The position numbers and the translations under genes are program-made. 64,000 nucleotides of DNA. Origin: Catellatospora sp. TT07R-123 (lineage in GTDB: Bacteria; Actinomycetota; Actinomycetes; Mycobacteriales; Micromonosporaceae). The stretch lies in contig NZ_BNEM01000002.1 of NCBI RefSeq assembly GCF_018327705.1, positions 2,356,001 to 2,420,000 on the forward strand, written 5' to 3'. Shown here one piece after another: positions 7,714 to 16,814 of the stretch (the stretch's first letter is position 1; each line of letters opens with the position of its first letter). Under the pieces are notes generated by a model. The model worked only from the letters and a program-made list of their open reading frames with translations. It was not told the DNA's origin and did no database searches.

Positions 7714-9915
7714 ATGTCACGCAGAGCAATCGTGGCCGCGGCCGCCACGGTGGCGACGGCGCTCGGCGCCGTCGGCATCGGGCTGGCGCAGGCGCACGCG
7801 AACACCGGCACCGGTGTCACGGCGGGGATCAGCCAGGTCCGGCTGGACCCGGCGGCGCGGGAGCGGCAGCTGCGCCAGGCCGGCGCCGAGGCGACCTCCA
7901 TCGCCAAGCAGCTGGGCCTGAGCGCCGCCGAGCGGCTGGTGCCCAAGGACGTGGTCGTCGACTCCGACGGCAGCCGCCACCTGCGCTTCGAGCGCACGTA
8001 CGCCGGGCTGCCGGTGGTCGGCGGCGACCTGGTGGTGCACCTGGCCCCCGGCGGCGGCCTGGCCGCCTCGGACTGGGCGGCGGGCACGCGGGGCGCGATC
8101 ACGCTGGCCACGACCACCCCGAAGCTGACCCGTCAGCAGGCCGCCGCGGCCGCCCCCGGGCACGCCCGACACGCCCGCAAGCCGAGGGCCGCGACGCCCG
8201 ACCTGGTCGTGTACGCGACCCTGAGCGCGCCGGTGCTGGCCTACCGCACCACCGTCGAGGGCACCGACACCGCGGGCGACCTGGCCCGCGAGGCGGTCAT
8301 CACCGACGCCGCCTCCGGCGCCGTGCTCGGCGGCTACGACCTGATCCACGAGGTGCAGGGCACCGGCAACAGCCTGCTCGTCGGCCAGGTCAGCCTCGAC
8401 ACCACGCTGTCGGGCGGCTCGTACTCGATGACCGACCCGGTGCGCGGCAACACGAAGATCTACGACGCGCACGGGGCGTCGGACAGCAACCCCTCGCAGG
8501 GGGCGACGCTCTACACCGACAGCGACAACGTGTGGGGCAACGGGGCCAAGACCGACCGGGCCACGGTCGGCGTGGACGTCAACTACGGCCTGTCCAAGAC
8601 CTGGGACTACTACAACGCGACGTTCGGCCGGGCGGGCATCCGGGGCGACGGCGTCGGCGCCAAGGCGTACGCGCACGTGGGCACCAACCTGCTCAACGCG
8701 TACTGGCAGGACAGCTGCTTCTGCATGGTGTTCGGCGACGGCAACTCCAGCAACCAGACCACCCCGGTGGCCTCGCTGGACGTGGCCGGCCACGAGCTGA
8801 CCCACGGCGTCACCTCCAACACCGCCGGGCTGGTCTACAGCGGCGAGTCCGGTGGCCTCAACGAGTCCACCTCCGACATCTTCGGCACCGTGGTGGAGTT
8901 CTACACCGCCAACAGCAGCGACCCGGGCGACTACTACATCGGCGAGAAGATCAACTGGAACTCCGGCAACGCCGGGGCGCTGCGCCGCATGGACGACCCG
9001 ACGCTGGACGGCAACAGCAAGGGCTGCTGGTACTCCGGCGTCGGCAACCTCGACGTGCACTACTCCTCCGGCATCGGCAACCACTTCTTCTACCTGCTGT
9101 CGGAGGGCAGCGGCAGCAAGACCATCGGGGGCCGCGCGCACAACGGCGTCACCTGCAACAGCTCCACCGTGGCGGGCATCGGGCGGGACAAGGCCGCGCG
9201 GATCTGGTACCGGGCACTGACCACGTACATGACGTCCAACACCAACTACGCCGCGGCCCGCACCGCGTCGCTGAACGCCGCCAAGGACCTCTACGGCGCG
9301 AGCAGCGTCGAGTACTGGCAGGTCTCGGTCGCGTGGGCGGCGTGCAGCGTCGGCACCGCGCTGCCCTCGCCCACCACCAGCCCGACCGCCTCCCCGTCGG
9401 CCTCGCCGTCGGCGCCCTCGTCGCCGTCGCCGTCCCCGAGCACCCCGCCGACCTCGCCGAGCCCGTCGCCGACCGGCAACCCGGGCACGAACGTGATCGT
9501 CAACGGTGACTTCGAGGCGGGCCAGACCGGCTGGAGCGGTTCGCCGGTCGTCAACACCAACGCCACCTACGCCCACAGCGGGACCCGGTACGCCTGGATC
9601 CTCGGCAACGGCTTCGCCGCCACCGAGTACATCACCCAGAACGTGACCGTCCCGACGACCGGCACCGCGACGCTGTCGTTCTACCTGGACATCACCACGC
9701 AGGAGTGGGAGGCCCTGGCCTACGACACCATGCAGGTCCAGATCAACGGCGTGGCCAAGCTGACCTACTCGAACCTCAACGCCGGCGGCGGCTACCAGCT
9801 GCGCACCCTGGACCTGTCCGCCTACCGCGGGCAGACCGTCACGCTGCGCTTCACCGGCACCGAGGACTCGAACCTGGCCACCACCTTCCGGGTCGACGAC
9901 GTGTCGCTGAACTGA
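7714..9915 (+). CDS. Secreted M4 (thermolysin-type) metalloprotease with C-terminal jelly-roll-like domain
   Basis: A 733-residue secreted zinc protease. The signal peptide MSRRAIVAAAATVATALGAV is followed by an FTP/PepSY-type propeptide to about residue 225. The catalytic domain has the zinc motif HELTH at residues 360-364 and the distal glutamate in GGLNES near 384. After it come a Ser/Pro/Thr-rich linker (about 550-590) and a C-terminal beta-rich domain starting VIVNGDFEAGQTGWSG that looks like a carbohydrate-binding/pre-peptidase module. It degrades extracellular protein. A GGAAGAGGA site precedes the ATG. The 289 nt upstream, shared with the divergent aminotransferase gene, show no motif I can name. 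Confidence 0.92.
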   Translation: MSRRAIVAAAATVATALGAVGIGLAQAHANTGTGVTAGISQVRLDPAARERQLRQAGAEATSIAKQLGLSAAERLVPKDVVVDSDGSRHLRFERTYAGLPVVGGDLVVHLAPGGGLAASDWAAGTRGAITLATTTPKLTRQQAAAAAPGHARHARKPRAATPDLVVYATLSAPVLAYRTTVEGTDTAGDLAREAVITDAASGAVLGGYDLIHEVQGTGNSLLVGQVSLDTTLSGGSYSMTDPVRGNTKIYDAHGASDSNPSQGATLYTDSDNVWGNGAKTDRATVGVDVNYGLSKTWDYYNATFGRAGIRGDGVGAKAYAHVGTNLLNAYWQDSCFCMVFGDGNSSNQTTPVASLDVAGHELTHGVTSNTAGLVYSGESGGLNESTSDIFGTVVEFYTANSSDPGDYYIGEKINWNSGNAGALRRMDDPTLDGNSKGCWYSGVGNLDVHYSSGIGNHFFYLLSEGSGSKTIGGRAHNGVTCNSSTVAGIGRDKAARIWYRALTTYMTSNTNYAAARTASLNAAKDLYGASSVEYWQVSVAWAACSVGTALPSPTTSPTASPSASPSAPSSPSPSPSTPPTSPSPSPTGNPGTNVIVNGDFEAGQTGWSGSPVVNTNATYAHSGTRYAWILGNGFAATEYITQNVTVPTTGTATLSFYLDITTQEWEALAYDTMQVQINGVAKLTYSNLNAGGGYQLRTLDLSAYRGQTVTLRFTGTEDSNLATTFRVDDVSLN

Positions 9916-9940
9916 GCCTGAACACCGTCCCCACCGGACC

Positions 9941-9970
9941 GCTCCCCGCACCTGGCTCAGTGCGGGGAGC
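9941..9970 (+). terminator. Intrinsic terminator-like hairpin after the M4 protease
   Basis: Perfect 11-bp stem GCTCCCCGCAC / GTGCGGGGAGC with an 8-nt loop, 25 nt past the protease stop. There is no clear T-tract, as is common in high-GC actinobacteria. Confidence 0.7.
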
Positions 9971-10026
9971 ACCGCCGTCTCTAAGGGCCTCGCGCGAATC
10001 GGTTGCACGCGCAACACTGTCCGGTG

Positions 10027-12729
10027 ATGGACTCAGGCGCGATGCTGGGCCGAAGCGAGGAGCAGGAGCAATGCTGGGCGCAGCTGCGCACCGGCGGGAG
10101 CGTCCTGCTGCGCGGGCCTGGTGGAATCGGTAAATCGACGCTGCTGGCGGCGCTGGCGGCGCTGGCCGCGCACGCGGGTGAGCTGGTGCTGCGCGCCTGC
10201 CCCACGGCGGCCGAACGCGAGCTGCCGTACCTGGCGCTGATCGACCTCTTCGGCGCGGTGCTGCCGCAGCTGTCCGCGCTGCCGCAGCACCTGCGCGAAG
10301 CCCTCGACAGCGCGCTGCTGCGGGCCGCGCCGCCGACCGGGCGGGCCACCGACCAGCTGGCCATCCGGGTCGCGGTCGTGGAGGGGCTGCGGCTGCTGGC
10401 CGCCGAGCGGCCGGTGCTGCTGGTGCTGGACGACTCGCAGTTCCTCGACGAGGCCAGCGCCGAGGTGCTGGCCTTCGCCGCCCGGCGGCTGGCGGGCACC
10501 CCGGTCCGGGTGCTGGCCGCCGAGCTGGTCGACGAGGGCGCTGTCGCCGACAGCGCCCGGTTCTGCCCCGCGCCGCTGCTGGAGCTGGAGGTCAGCGCCC
10601 TGCCGTCGGCGGCGCTGCGCCGCCTGCTGGCCGACCGGATGGCCCAGCCGCTGCCCGCCGTGGCCGCCGACCGGGTCTGCGCGGCCAGCGGCGGCAACCC
10701 GCTGTTCGCCCTGGAGCTGGCGCGGGCGGCGCTGCACGCGCGGGCGGGCGAGAGCCCCGACGACCCGCTGCCGGTGCCGCAGCGGCTGCGGGCGCTGCTG
10801 GCCGAGCGGCTGGCCGCGCTGCCCGCCGCCGCCGGACCGGCGCTGCTGCTGGTCGCCACGGGCGCCAAGCCGGGCCGGGAGATGCTGCCCGACAACGACC
10901 CCGGCCTGGCCGCCGCGCTGGCCGCGGGCATCCTGGCCGTCGAGCCGGACGGGGTGCTGCGCTTCAGCCACCCGCTGCTGGCCGAACTCGTGTACGGCGA
11001 CGCCTCCCCGCGCGCCCGCCGCACCGCCCACGCCCGCCTCGCCGCGCTGGTGGAAGACCCGGTCGAGTCGGCCCGCCACCGCGCGCTGGCCGCGGCCCGC
11101 CCCGACGAGGCGCTGGCCGAGCAGCTGGTCGCGGCGGCCCGGATCGCCCGCGACCGGGGCGCCCCCGCGACCGCGGCGACCCTGTGCCGCCTGGCCGCCG
11201 CGCGCAGCCCCGATCCGGACCGGTCGGCGCGGCGCCTGCTGGCCTGCGCCGAGCACGCGGCCGCCGCCGGACTGACCGAGCAGGCCCGTGCCACCTGCGC
11301 GGCGGTGCTGCGCCGCACCGACCGCACCGCCCGGGTCGGTGCCCGGCTGCTGCTGGCCGACCTGCTGACCGGCACCCCGGACGCGATCCGGGTGGTGCTG
11401 GACGCGGCAGCGCCCGACGCCGAGGGCGACCCGCTGCTGATGGGCCTGCTGCACGCGATGCGCGCCGACGTGCTGGCCCGGGACAAGGGGGTGGCCGTGG
11501 CCACGCCCGAGGTCGACGAGGCCGAGCGGCTGGCCCGCAAGTCCGGCGACGCCGACCTGCTGCTGGAGGTGATGGCGCACCGGTTGCAGGTGGAGATGCA
11601 GGGCGACACCGGCGGCGAGCTGCCCGCGCTGGCCGAGGCGCTGCCGCTGGCGCAGGCGCTGCCGCTGCACAAGGCGTCGGTGTGGGTGCGGATGGGGTAC
11701 GCGATCGTGCAGATGCGCCGGGGCGACATGGGCGCGGCGGTCGAGGCCGCCCGCCGGTTCACGGCCGACGCCGAGCGTGCCGGGCGCACCCGCGACCTGG
11801 CCCGCACCCTGTACACGGCGTCGTCGATCTACCACCGGGCCGGCCTGTGCGCCGAGGCGGGCGAGGCGGGGCGGCTGTGCGCGCTGCTGTGGCGCGAGGT
11901 GGACCTGCCGCCGACCGGCGCCCTGGTCATGGCCGGGGCGGCCGAGCTGAACAACGGCACGGTCGAGCAGGCGGCGGCGCACCTGGCCGACGCGGTGGTG
12001 CTCGGCGGGTCCATGGCCGACCGCGAGTGGGAGGCGTACGCGCTGATCTTCCTGGGCCGCTGCGACCTGCTGCGCCGCGACGCCGCGACGGCCGCGCGCA
12101 ACCTGGAGCGGGGCCGCCAGCTGCTGGCCGAGCTGGGCTACCACGACCCGACCATGATCCTGGTCGACGCGGACCTGGCCGAGGCGCTGGCGCTGGCGGG
12201 CGAGGCCGCGCGGGCCCGCGAGCTGCTGGCCGTGGCGCGGGCCGCCGCGCTGCGGCAGAACCGCACCGTGGTGCTGCTCGGGCTGGACCGGGTGGAGGCG
12301 CTGCTGGACGGGCTGTCCGGCGACGCCCGGCAGGCCGCCGACCGGCTGCGGGCGCTGATGGCGGCGCCGCACCCGTACCCGCTGGAGCGGCTGCGGTGCG
12401 CGCTGGTGCTGGCGGCGCTGGAGCGGCGGGCCCGGCGGCGCGGTGCCGCTCGGGCCGCCCTGACCGAGGCCCTCGACGGGTACGAGCAGGCCGGGTGCGC
12501 CCCGTACATCCGGTTCGCCCGGCAGGAGCTGGCGCGGCTGGACGCGGGCGAGACCGATCTGAGCGACGCCGACCGGCGGCTGCTGGAGCTGCTGCGCTCG
12601 GGTGCCACGAACCGGGCCATCGCCGGGGCGATGCACCTGTCGGTCAAGGCCGTCGAGGCGAACCTGACCCGGCTGTACCGGCGCTATGGCGTCCCCAACC
12701 GGGCCGCACTACTACGGGTGACCGACTGA
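10027..12729 (+). CDS. LAL-type LuxR family transcriptional regulator
   Basis: A 900-residue large ATP-binding LuxR regulator. Walker A GPGGIGKST is at residues 31-39 and a Walker B-like LLVLDDSQFLDEA lies near 136. A long alpha-helical TPR-like middle section follows, and the C-terminus has a LuxR helix-turn-helix (SGATNRAIAGAMHLSVKAVE). Such proteins usually activate nearby secondary-metabolism genes. The start is uncertain: a TTG at 10003, ATG at 10027 and ATG at 10042 are all in frame, and none has a strong ribosome site. A short dyad, GTTGC-ACGC-GCAAC (10002-10015), lies in the leader. The terpene synthase begins 66 nt downstream and is the likely target. Confidence 0.9.
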   Translation: MDSGAMLGRSEEQEQCWAQLRTGGSVLLRGPGGIGKSTLLAALAALAAHAGELVLRACPTAAERELPYLALIDLFGAVLPQLSALPQHLREALDSALLRAAPPTGRATDQLAIRVAVVEGLRLLAAERPVLLVLDDSQFLDEASAEVLAFAARRLAGTPVRVLAAELVDEGAVADSARFCPAPLLELEVSALPSAALRRLLADRMAQPLPAVAADRVCAASGGNPLFALELARAALHARAGESPDDPLPVPQRLRALLAERLAALPAAAGPALLLVATGAKPGREMLPDNDPGLAAALAAGILAVEPDGVLRFSHPLLAELVYGDASPRARRTAHARLAALVEDPVESARHRALAAARPDEALAEQLVAAARIARDRGAPATAATLCRLAAARSPDPDRSARRLLACAEHAAAAGLTEQARATCAAVLRRTDRTARVGARLLLADLLTGTPDAIRVVLDAAAPDAEGDPLLMGLLHAMRADVLARDKGVAVATPEVDEAERLARKSGDADLLLEVMAHRLQVEMQGDTGGELPALAEALPLAQALPLHKASVWVRMGYAIVQMRRGDMGAAVEAARRFTADAERAGRTRDLARTLYTASSIYHRAGLCAEAGEAGRLCALLWREVDLPPTGALVMAGAAELNNGTVEQAAAHLADAVVLGGSMADREWEAYALIFLGRCDLLRRDAATAARNLERGRQLLAELGYHDPTMILVDADLAEALALAGEAARARELLAVARAAALRQNRTVVLLGLDRVEALLDGLSGDARQAADRLRALMAAPHPYPLERLRCALVLAALERRARRRGAARAALTEALDGYEQAGCAPYIRFARQELARLDAGETDLSDADRRLLELLRSGATNRAIAGAMHLSVKAVEANLTRLYRRYGVPNRAALLRVTD

Positions 12730-12795
12730 GCGCTGAGCGTGCCAAAATAGGGCCGTCCGGTGGCGGACTGCCGCTAGACCATCCACTCTGGATAC

Positions 12796-13809
12796 ATGAC
12801 CTCGTTCTCGCTGCGTGCCGCCGCGCTGGAACCGCCCGTGCCGCTGCGCCTGCACCCCGCCTCCGAGCAGGCGGACCAGGCCGCACGCGACTTCCTCTAC
12901 CGGCACGGCATCGTCGACCCGGCGCGGGGCGACGGCTACCTGGTCGAGACCGACTTCGGGGCCATGGTCGGCTGCATGTACCCCGACGCCGACCCGGCGG
13001 TGCTGCCGCTGCTCGCCCAGTGGATGGCCCTGTGGTCCATCGCCGACGACCAGTTCGAAGCACTCGCCCCGCGCATGACCGGCACCGCCCTGGCCGCCGT
13101 CTGCGAGCGCATCGCCGGGTTCCTCACCCCCGCCGGAGCCGCACCCGACCCCAGCCGCATCGGCACCGCGTTCGGCCACGTCTGGCAGGCCGTCGCGCAG
13201 CGGACCTCGGCCGCCTGGCAGGCGCGCTTCCGGGACGCGTGGCGCGACCACGTCGACGGCTGCCGGTGGGAGGCCGAGCAGGTCCGCGCGGGCCGCGTGC
13301 CCACGCTCGCCGAATACCTGCGCCAGCGGCCGCGCTACCTCGGCGCCCACATCGCGGTCGTGCTCACCGAGGCCGCGCACGGCGTCGAGCTGCCCGGCCG
13401 GTTCGACCGCGACCCGCTGCTGCGCCGGGCCGTCGACGCCGGCATCGAGCTGATCGCCATCTCCAACGACCTGCTGTCGGCCGAGGTCGAACTCGGGCAG
13501 GGCAGCATGCTGAATCTGGTGCCGATCGTCGCGGCGCAGGAGTCGTGCTCGTACGACGCCGCCACCGACCTGCTGCTGGCCCGCTACGGCCAGCGGCTGG
13601 CCGACTACCGGGCGGCGGTCGCGGCGGTCGAGGCCGGGCTCGGCTCGGGCGGCGAGTCGGTCGCGGTCCGCGCGGTGGCCATGGCCCCGGGGGTATGGAC
13701 CAGCGGCCAGCTCGCCTGGTCGGCGGGCAACGCCCGCTACTCCGACCGCCGCGAGCGCTTCTACCAGCACGTCCCCGACCACATCGGGGTGCTGATCGGC
13801 ACCCGCTGA
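12796..13809 (+). CDS. Class I terpene synthase (terpene cyclase)
   Basis: A 337-residue bacterial class I terpene synthase of typical length. The Asp-rich Mg2+-binding motif is DDQFE at residues 84-88 and the NSE triad motif is NDLLSAEVE at 224-232. A downstream ARYSDRRERFY supplies the conserved RY pair. It should ionise and cyclise a prenyl diphosphate, most likely farnesyl or geranyl diphosphate; the product cannot be predicted by eye. No prenyltransferase, methyltransferase or P450 is adjacent, so the terpene may be released unmodified. It follows the LAL regulator by 66 nt and precedes a family A palindrome. Confidence 0.92.
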   Translation: MTSFSLRAAALEPPVPLRLHPASEQADQAARDFLYRHGIVDPARGDGYLVETDFGAMVGCMYPDADPAVLPLLAQWMALWSIADDQFEALAPRMTGTALAAVCERIAGFLTPAGAAPDPSRIGTAFGHVWQAVAQRTSAAWQARFRDAWRDHVDGCRWEAEQVRAGRVPTLAEYLRQRPRYLGAHIAVVLTEAAHGVELPGRFDRDPLLRRAVDAGIELIAISNDLLSAEVELGQGSMLNLVPIVAAQESCSYDAATDLLLARYGQRLADYRAAVAAVEAGLGSGGESVAVRAVAMAPGVWTSGQLAWSAGNARYSDRRERFYQHVPDHIGVLIGTR

Positions 13810-13856
13810 CCGCGCTGACCGCGCTCCCCGCGCTCCCCGCGCACCGCGCGCGCTTC

Positions 13857-13920
13857 GTGCAGTTTCGGGGAAAGTGCAGGAATGCAGGCCATGATTCCTG
13901 CACTTTCCCCGAAACCGCAC
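13857..13920. repeat. Dispersed palindromic repeat, family A, copy 2
   Basis: Inverted repeat with 27-bp arms (13857-13883 and 13894-13920, one mismatch) and a 10-nt loop. The arms match copy 1 at 2627-2694 over GTGCAGTTTCGGGGAAAGTG and its complement, while the loops differ. It lies 47 nt downstream of the terpene synthase stop and just before the next gene. Confidence 0.85.
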
Positions 13921-13961
13921 CCTGCCACGCCGACTGGCGCCGGGTTACTACCTTCGGCGAG

Positions 13962-14471
13962 GTGATCCTCCACCGCAGCCGGACGTGGCTGATCCAGGTA
14001 GCGATCGCCCTGATCGCCCCGTTCGCGTTGGTGCGGGTGCTGCTGCTGTTCCGGCACGACGTGCAGGCCGGCCTGCCCCCGGTGATCACGGTACGCGAGG
14101 CGCTGGCGCTGCTGGTCGGCCTGCCCTCGGGCGTGTACGTCATGGTCCGGACCTTCGGCGCGCTCCGCTTCCGGTTCGTCATCCACGCGAACGGGCTGGA
14201 CATCCGTACGCCCGACCTCACCGACGCCGTGCGGTGGACGGACGTCGAGTCGATCCTCATGGACGACATGCGCGTCCTCGTGTTCCCCGCTCCGGGATAC
14301 CGGGCTGATCCCTATCCCGGCATGCTCCGTCACGTCCGGACGGCTGCCGACGGCCGCCGGTGCTACGAGATCCTCGCGCTGGGGCAGGTCCGCGAGTCGC
14401 CGGACCGGATCGCCGCCGCGCTGGCCGCCCACGCCGGAACCCGCTTCACCGACCTCCGGCGCGCGGCCTAG
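13962..14471 (+). CDS. Small membrane protein with PH-like domain, unknown function
   Basis: About 169 residues. The N-terminus has one or two hydrophobic helices (LIQVAIALIAPFALVRVLLL, then LALLVGLPSGVYVMVRTFG). The remainder is a soluble beta-rich region with LRFRFVIHANGLDIRTPD and VRWTDVESILMDDMRVLVF, which resembles bacterial PH-like/DUF domains that sit behind membrane anchors. A GTG at 13962 is the best available start, but its ribosome site is weak; the upstream in-frame sequence is the palindromic repeat, so a longer protein is unlikely. I do not recognise a specific function. The LRF-, LDIR- and VRWxDV-type pattern recurs in the protein at 15060-15956. Confidence 0.55.
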   Translation: MILHRSRTWLIQVAIALIAPFALVRVLLLFRHDVQAGLPPVITVREALALLVGLPSGVYVMVRTFGALRFRFVIHANGLDIRTPDLTDAVRWTDVESILMDDMRVLVFPAPGYRADPYPGMLRHVRTAADGRRCYEILALGQVRESPDRIAAALAAHAGTRFTDLRRAA

Positions 14472-14515
14472 GCGGATCCGGTCGCGGCGCCGCGCGGGCC
14501 CGGCAAGGGCGTTCA

Positions 14516-14956
14516 CTACATCCTGGGCAGCTCGACGACCGTCGCGGCGATGGTCGGCGCGTCACGGTCCAGCGCCGTGAGGACGGCGGGCGGCATACCC
14601 ACCCGGTCCATCAGGCGTGCCACCTGCTGCTCGCGCCGGTCCGCGGACTCGACCACGCGGGCGCCTCCGGTGAAGGTGGCCAGATAGCGCTGCTCGGCGC
14701 CTTCGACGCGGACCTCGACCGTGCCGAGCGCCAGCCAGTCGACCGGGTCCGAGGTCTCCAGCTTCACCTCGCCCCGCTTCACCTTGCGCAGGAACAGCGC
14801 CAGGGCTCCGACCGCCCACAGCACCGCGACCGCGGACCCGCCGAGCAGGGCGAGATCCCAGTCTCGGAACACCAGCCACGATGCCCCCGCACCGAGGACG
14901 AACACGACCGCCCCGACGACCGTGTCCCGCCGGCCCGGCTTCCCCGATTCACTCAC
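14516..14956 (-). CDS. Two-TM membrane protein of unknown function
   Basis: About 146 residues: a short polar N-terminus, two transmembrane segments (TVVGAVVFVLGAGASWLVF and LALLGGSAVAVLWAVGALAL), then a basic stretch (LRKVKRGEVK) and a cytoplasmic domain ending in TIAATVVELPRM. No enzymatic motif is visible. The GTG at 14956 gives VSESGKPGRRD as the N-terminus; an upstream GTG at 14983 is possible, and neither has a clear ribosome site. It is divergent from the gene at 15060 and convergent with the PH-like membrane gene ending at 14471. Confidence 0.55.
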   Translation of the reverse strand: MSESGKPGRRDTVVGAVVFVLGAGASWLVFRDWDLALLGGSAVAVLWAVGALALFLRKVKRGEVKLETSDPVDWLALGTVEVRVEGAEQRYLATFTGGARVVESADRREQQVARLMDRVGMPPAVLTALDRDAPTIAATVVELPRM

Positions 14957-15059
14957 GGCGAGAGGGTAGTCTGCCGCCGCCACTTGCGCGGGTCTTCAAG
15001 CCGCTGTTAGGTTCTGCCGCCGCTGGTCTCCCGACGCGGCAGAACCGAGGAGTGACACC

Positions 15060-15956
15060 GTGCCCACCGTCATCCCGTTCAGCAAGACCCGCTGGCTGGC
15101 GATTCTCCTGGGTTCGCTGGCATTCGTCGCCGTCGGCGCGGTGATGGTCTATCAGCACGGCACGGTCAAGGAGATCGTCGCCGGTGCGCTGTCGGTGCTG
15201 TTCTTCGGATTCTGCGCCCTGGTGGCGGCGCAGCGGCTGCTCAAAGGCGAGCCCGAACTGACCATCACCTACGACGGCTTCCAGGTGGCCGGCGCGCTGC
15301 CGGTCAGGTGGTCCGAGGTCCGCAGTGTCGGCATCCGCACCATCGAGACCCGCGGCGGACGCCGGGAACTGATCGAGGTCGTGCTGCACGACCCGGACGC
15401 CTACATCGCCGGCACGAGCGGATCGGTCGCCGTCGCGACCCGCATGGGCGGAGCGGCTTCCCTGGCCGCCCGCGCCAACAGGGCCATCGGGTTCAGCCCC
15501 CTCAACATCGCCCCGCTCGGACGGAAGCACCCGCACGCCCAGATCCTCACCGCGATGCGGGCGCACCACCCGGCACTGGAGATCACCTCGTGGCCCGCCC
15601 CCGCGGCCGGGCCGGGGAGGGTGAAGCGCTTCCTCAAGCGCGCGCTGATCTGGACCGGTGTCGTGGTCGCTCTTGTCGTGGGCATCGAGACCTGGTTGCA
15701 CGTCACCGGTGACATCAGCACGGCGAAGGTCGGCTCGTGCGTGGCCATGACCGGCGACGACGGCGACTCCGTCAAGGTGGTCGACTGCGACGCGAAGGAC
15801 GCGAGATACCAGATCGTCGGTCAGTTCACGAAGAAGACCGAGGAGGAGAACGAGGTCCTGAGCCCCTGCGACGCCTACCCGACCAGCAGAGTCCAGTTCT
15901 GGTACGGCAAGAACGGCGAGCTGGGCGTGATCTGGTGTTTCGCGCCGGTTGGCTGA
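15060..15956 (+). CDS. Membrane protein: PH-like cytoplasmic part plus LppU-like extracellular part
   Basis: A 298-residue protein. Two N-terminal helices (WLAILLGSLAFVAVGAVMVY and IVAGALSVLFFGFCALVAA) are followed by a cytoplasmic region with LTITYDGFQVAGALPVRWSE and VRSVGIRTIETRGGRRELIE, a STM3941/PH-like pattern. A third helix (ALIWTGVVVALVVGIE) then leads to an extracellular domain with four cysteines (VGSCVAM, VVDCDAKD, LSPCDAYP, VIWCFAP), similar to LppU/SCO3897-type lipoprotein domains. The function is unknown; a cell-envelope role is inferred. The GTG at 15060 has a good GAGGAG site. Confidence 0.7.
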   Translation: MPTVIPFSKTRWLAILLGSLAFVAVGAVMVYQHGTVKEIVAGALSVLFFGFCALVAAQRLLKGEPELTITYDGFQVAGALPVRWSEVRSVGIRTIETRGGRRELIEVVLHDPDAYIAGTSGSVAVATRMGGAASLAARANRAIGFSPLNIAPLGRKHPHAQILTAMRAHHPALEITSWPAPAAGPGRVKRFLKRALIWTGVVVALVVGIETWLHVTGDISTAKVGSCVAMTGDDGDSVKVVDCDAKDARYQIVGQFTKKTEEENEVLSPCDAYPTSRVQFWYGKNGELGVIWCFAPVG

Positions 15957-16146
15957 ACAGTCGAGGCCTGATCCGGTCCTGACTGCCCGGGTTGACGCTC
16001 CCGGCGGTGTCCGCCTCGGAAAGCTCACCCGGGGCTGAGCAGCGTTCTGCCACGACTTTTCGACCTTGCCGACGTCCTCTTCGATCTATACGTTGGTCCC
16101 CGCACGACGTCGATGCACATCGGACCAATGAAGAGGGCGGAACACC

Positions 16147-16569
16147 GTGAGAGCACTGAAGCGTCTTGCCGCCGTGTCGACGGTAGGGGTGATGCTGGTC
16201 GCTGGCGTGACCACACCGGCCGTAGCAGGGCCGGTGCCAGGCAACTGGTGCTCGGACTGGAAGTCCATCGGACTGATCGACATCCAGGCATGCCTGACTG
16301 TGCTTTCAGCCTCGAACAACTACTGGGCCAAGGTCAGGAACTTCGATTCTACGAACAAGACCGTCAACGTGGTGATTACCAAGATCCAGAACGGCACCCA
16401 CATCACCTGCAAGACCGTCAACAACGTCGTCGTCCATCCGAACGACACCTGGGCCGACTCCTGCTCGGGCAGCCTGAACAACAACTGGACCTACGCCGCG
16501 CTCGCCTCGGTGCAGATCGGGTTCGGCGGCGGTTCGGCGCAATCGCCCTCGGTCACCGTCGTGTTCTGA
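16147..16569 (+). CDS. Small secreted protein of unknown function
   Basis: A 140-residue protein with a clear Sec signal peptide (MRALKRLAAVSTVGVMLVAG, likely cleavage after AVA near residue 27). The mature part is beta-rich and Asn/Thr-rich, with four cysteines (NWCSD, QACLTV, ITCKTV, DSCSGS) that could form two disulphides. Codon choice is somewhat less GC-biased than in the neighbours. I do not recognise the family. A GTG at 16147 follows GAGGGCGG. In the leader a candidate -10 (TATACG) lies at 16087-16092, and 7-bp inverted arms TTGGTCC/GGACCAA are at 16093-16099 and 16122-16128. Confidence 0.65.
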   Translation: MRALKRLAAVSTVGVMLVAGVTTPAVAGPVPGNWCSDWKSIGLIDIQACLTVLSASNNYWAKVRNFDSTNKTVNVVITKIQNGTHITCKTVNNVVVHPNDTWADSCSGSLNNNWTYAALASVQIGFGGGSAQSPSVTVVF

Positions 16570-16586
16570 AGCGCGCTTCATGGGTT

Positions 16587-16615
16587 CGGGAACCGTTGGT
16601 GTGCAACGGTTCCCG
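16587..16615 (+). terminator. Hairpin terminator after the small secreted protein gene
   Basis: Perfect 12-bp stem CGGGAACCGTTG / CAACGGTTCCCG around the loop GTGTG, 18 nt past the stop codon. Confidence 0.75.
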
Positions 16616-16644
16616 GCCTCGCTCATCCGGTCATCGCGAGCCGA

Positions 16645-16766
16645 CGCAAGCGGCCTACCGCAACATCGCCATGCGACCCGCACCGCCCCGGCCGCTTGCC
16701 ATGATCCGATCTCGTGGACGCCCGGTGTCGCCACAGCAGCACCCAGCGTCCACGAGATCGGATCAT
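16645..16766. repeat. Palindromic element, family C, with an adjacent inverted repeat
   Basis: Part of the 301-nt gene-free stretch 16570-16870. A perfect 20-bp inverted repeat (arms 16701-16720 and 16747-16766, ATGATCCGATCTCGTGGACG and complement) encloses a 26-nt loop that has its own 4-bp GGTG/CACC arms. Just before it, GCAAGCGGCC and GGCCGCTTGC form 10-bp arms (about 16645-16654 and 16690-16699). No second copy is in the window. It marks the border between ordinary genes and the biosynthetic region. Confidence 0.75.
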
Positions 16767-16814
16767 CGATTGGTGCTGGGACGGCAGCCGGGCGGGACCG
16801 CAGCCAGATGACCC

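Noticed and set aside
11184-13900. A very long plus-strand frame running through the LAL regulator and terpene synthase
   Set aside because: It is a shadow frame (Gly/Arg/Ala/Pro-rich). Only its last part, from the GTG at 13962, looks like a real protein.
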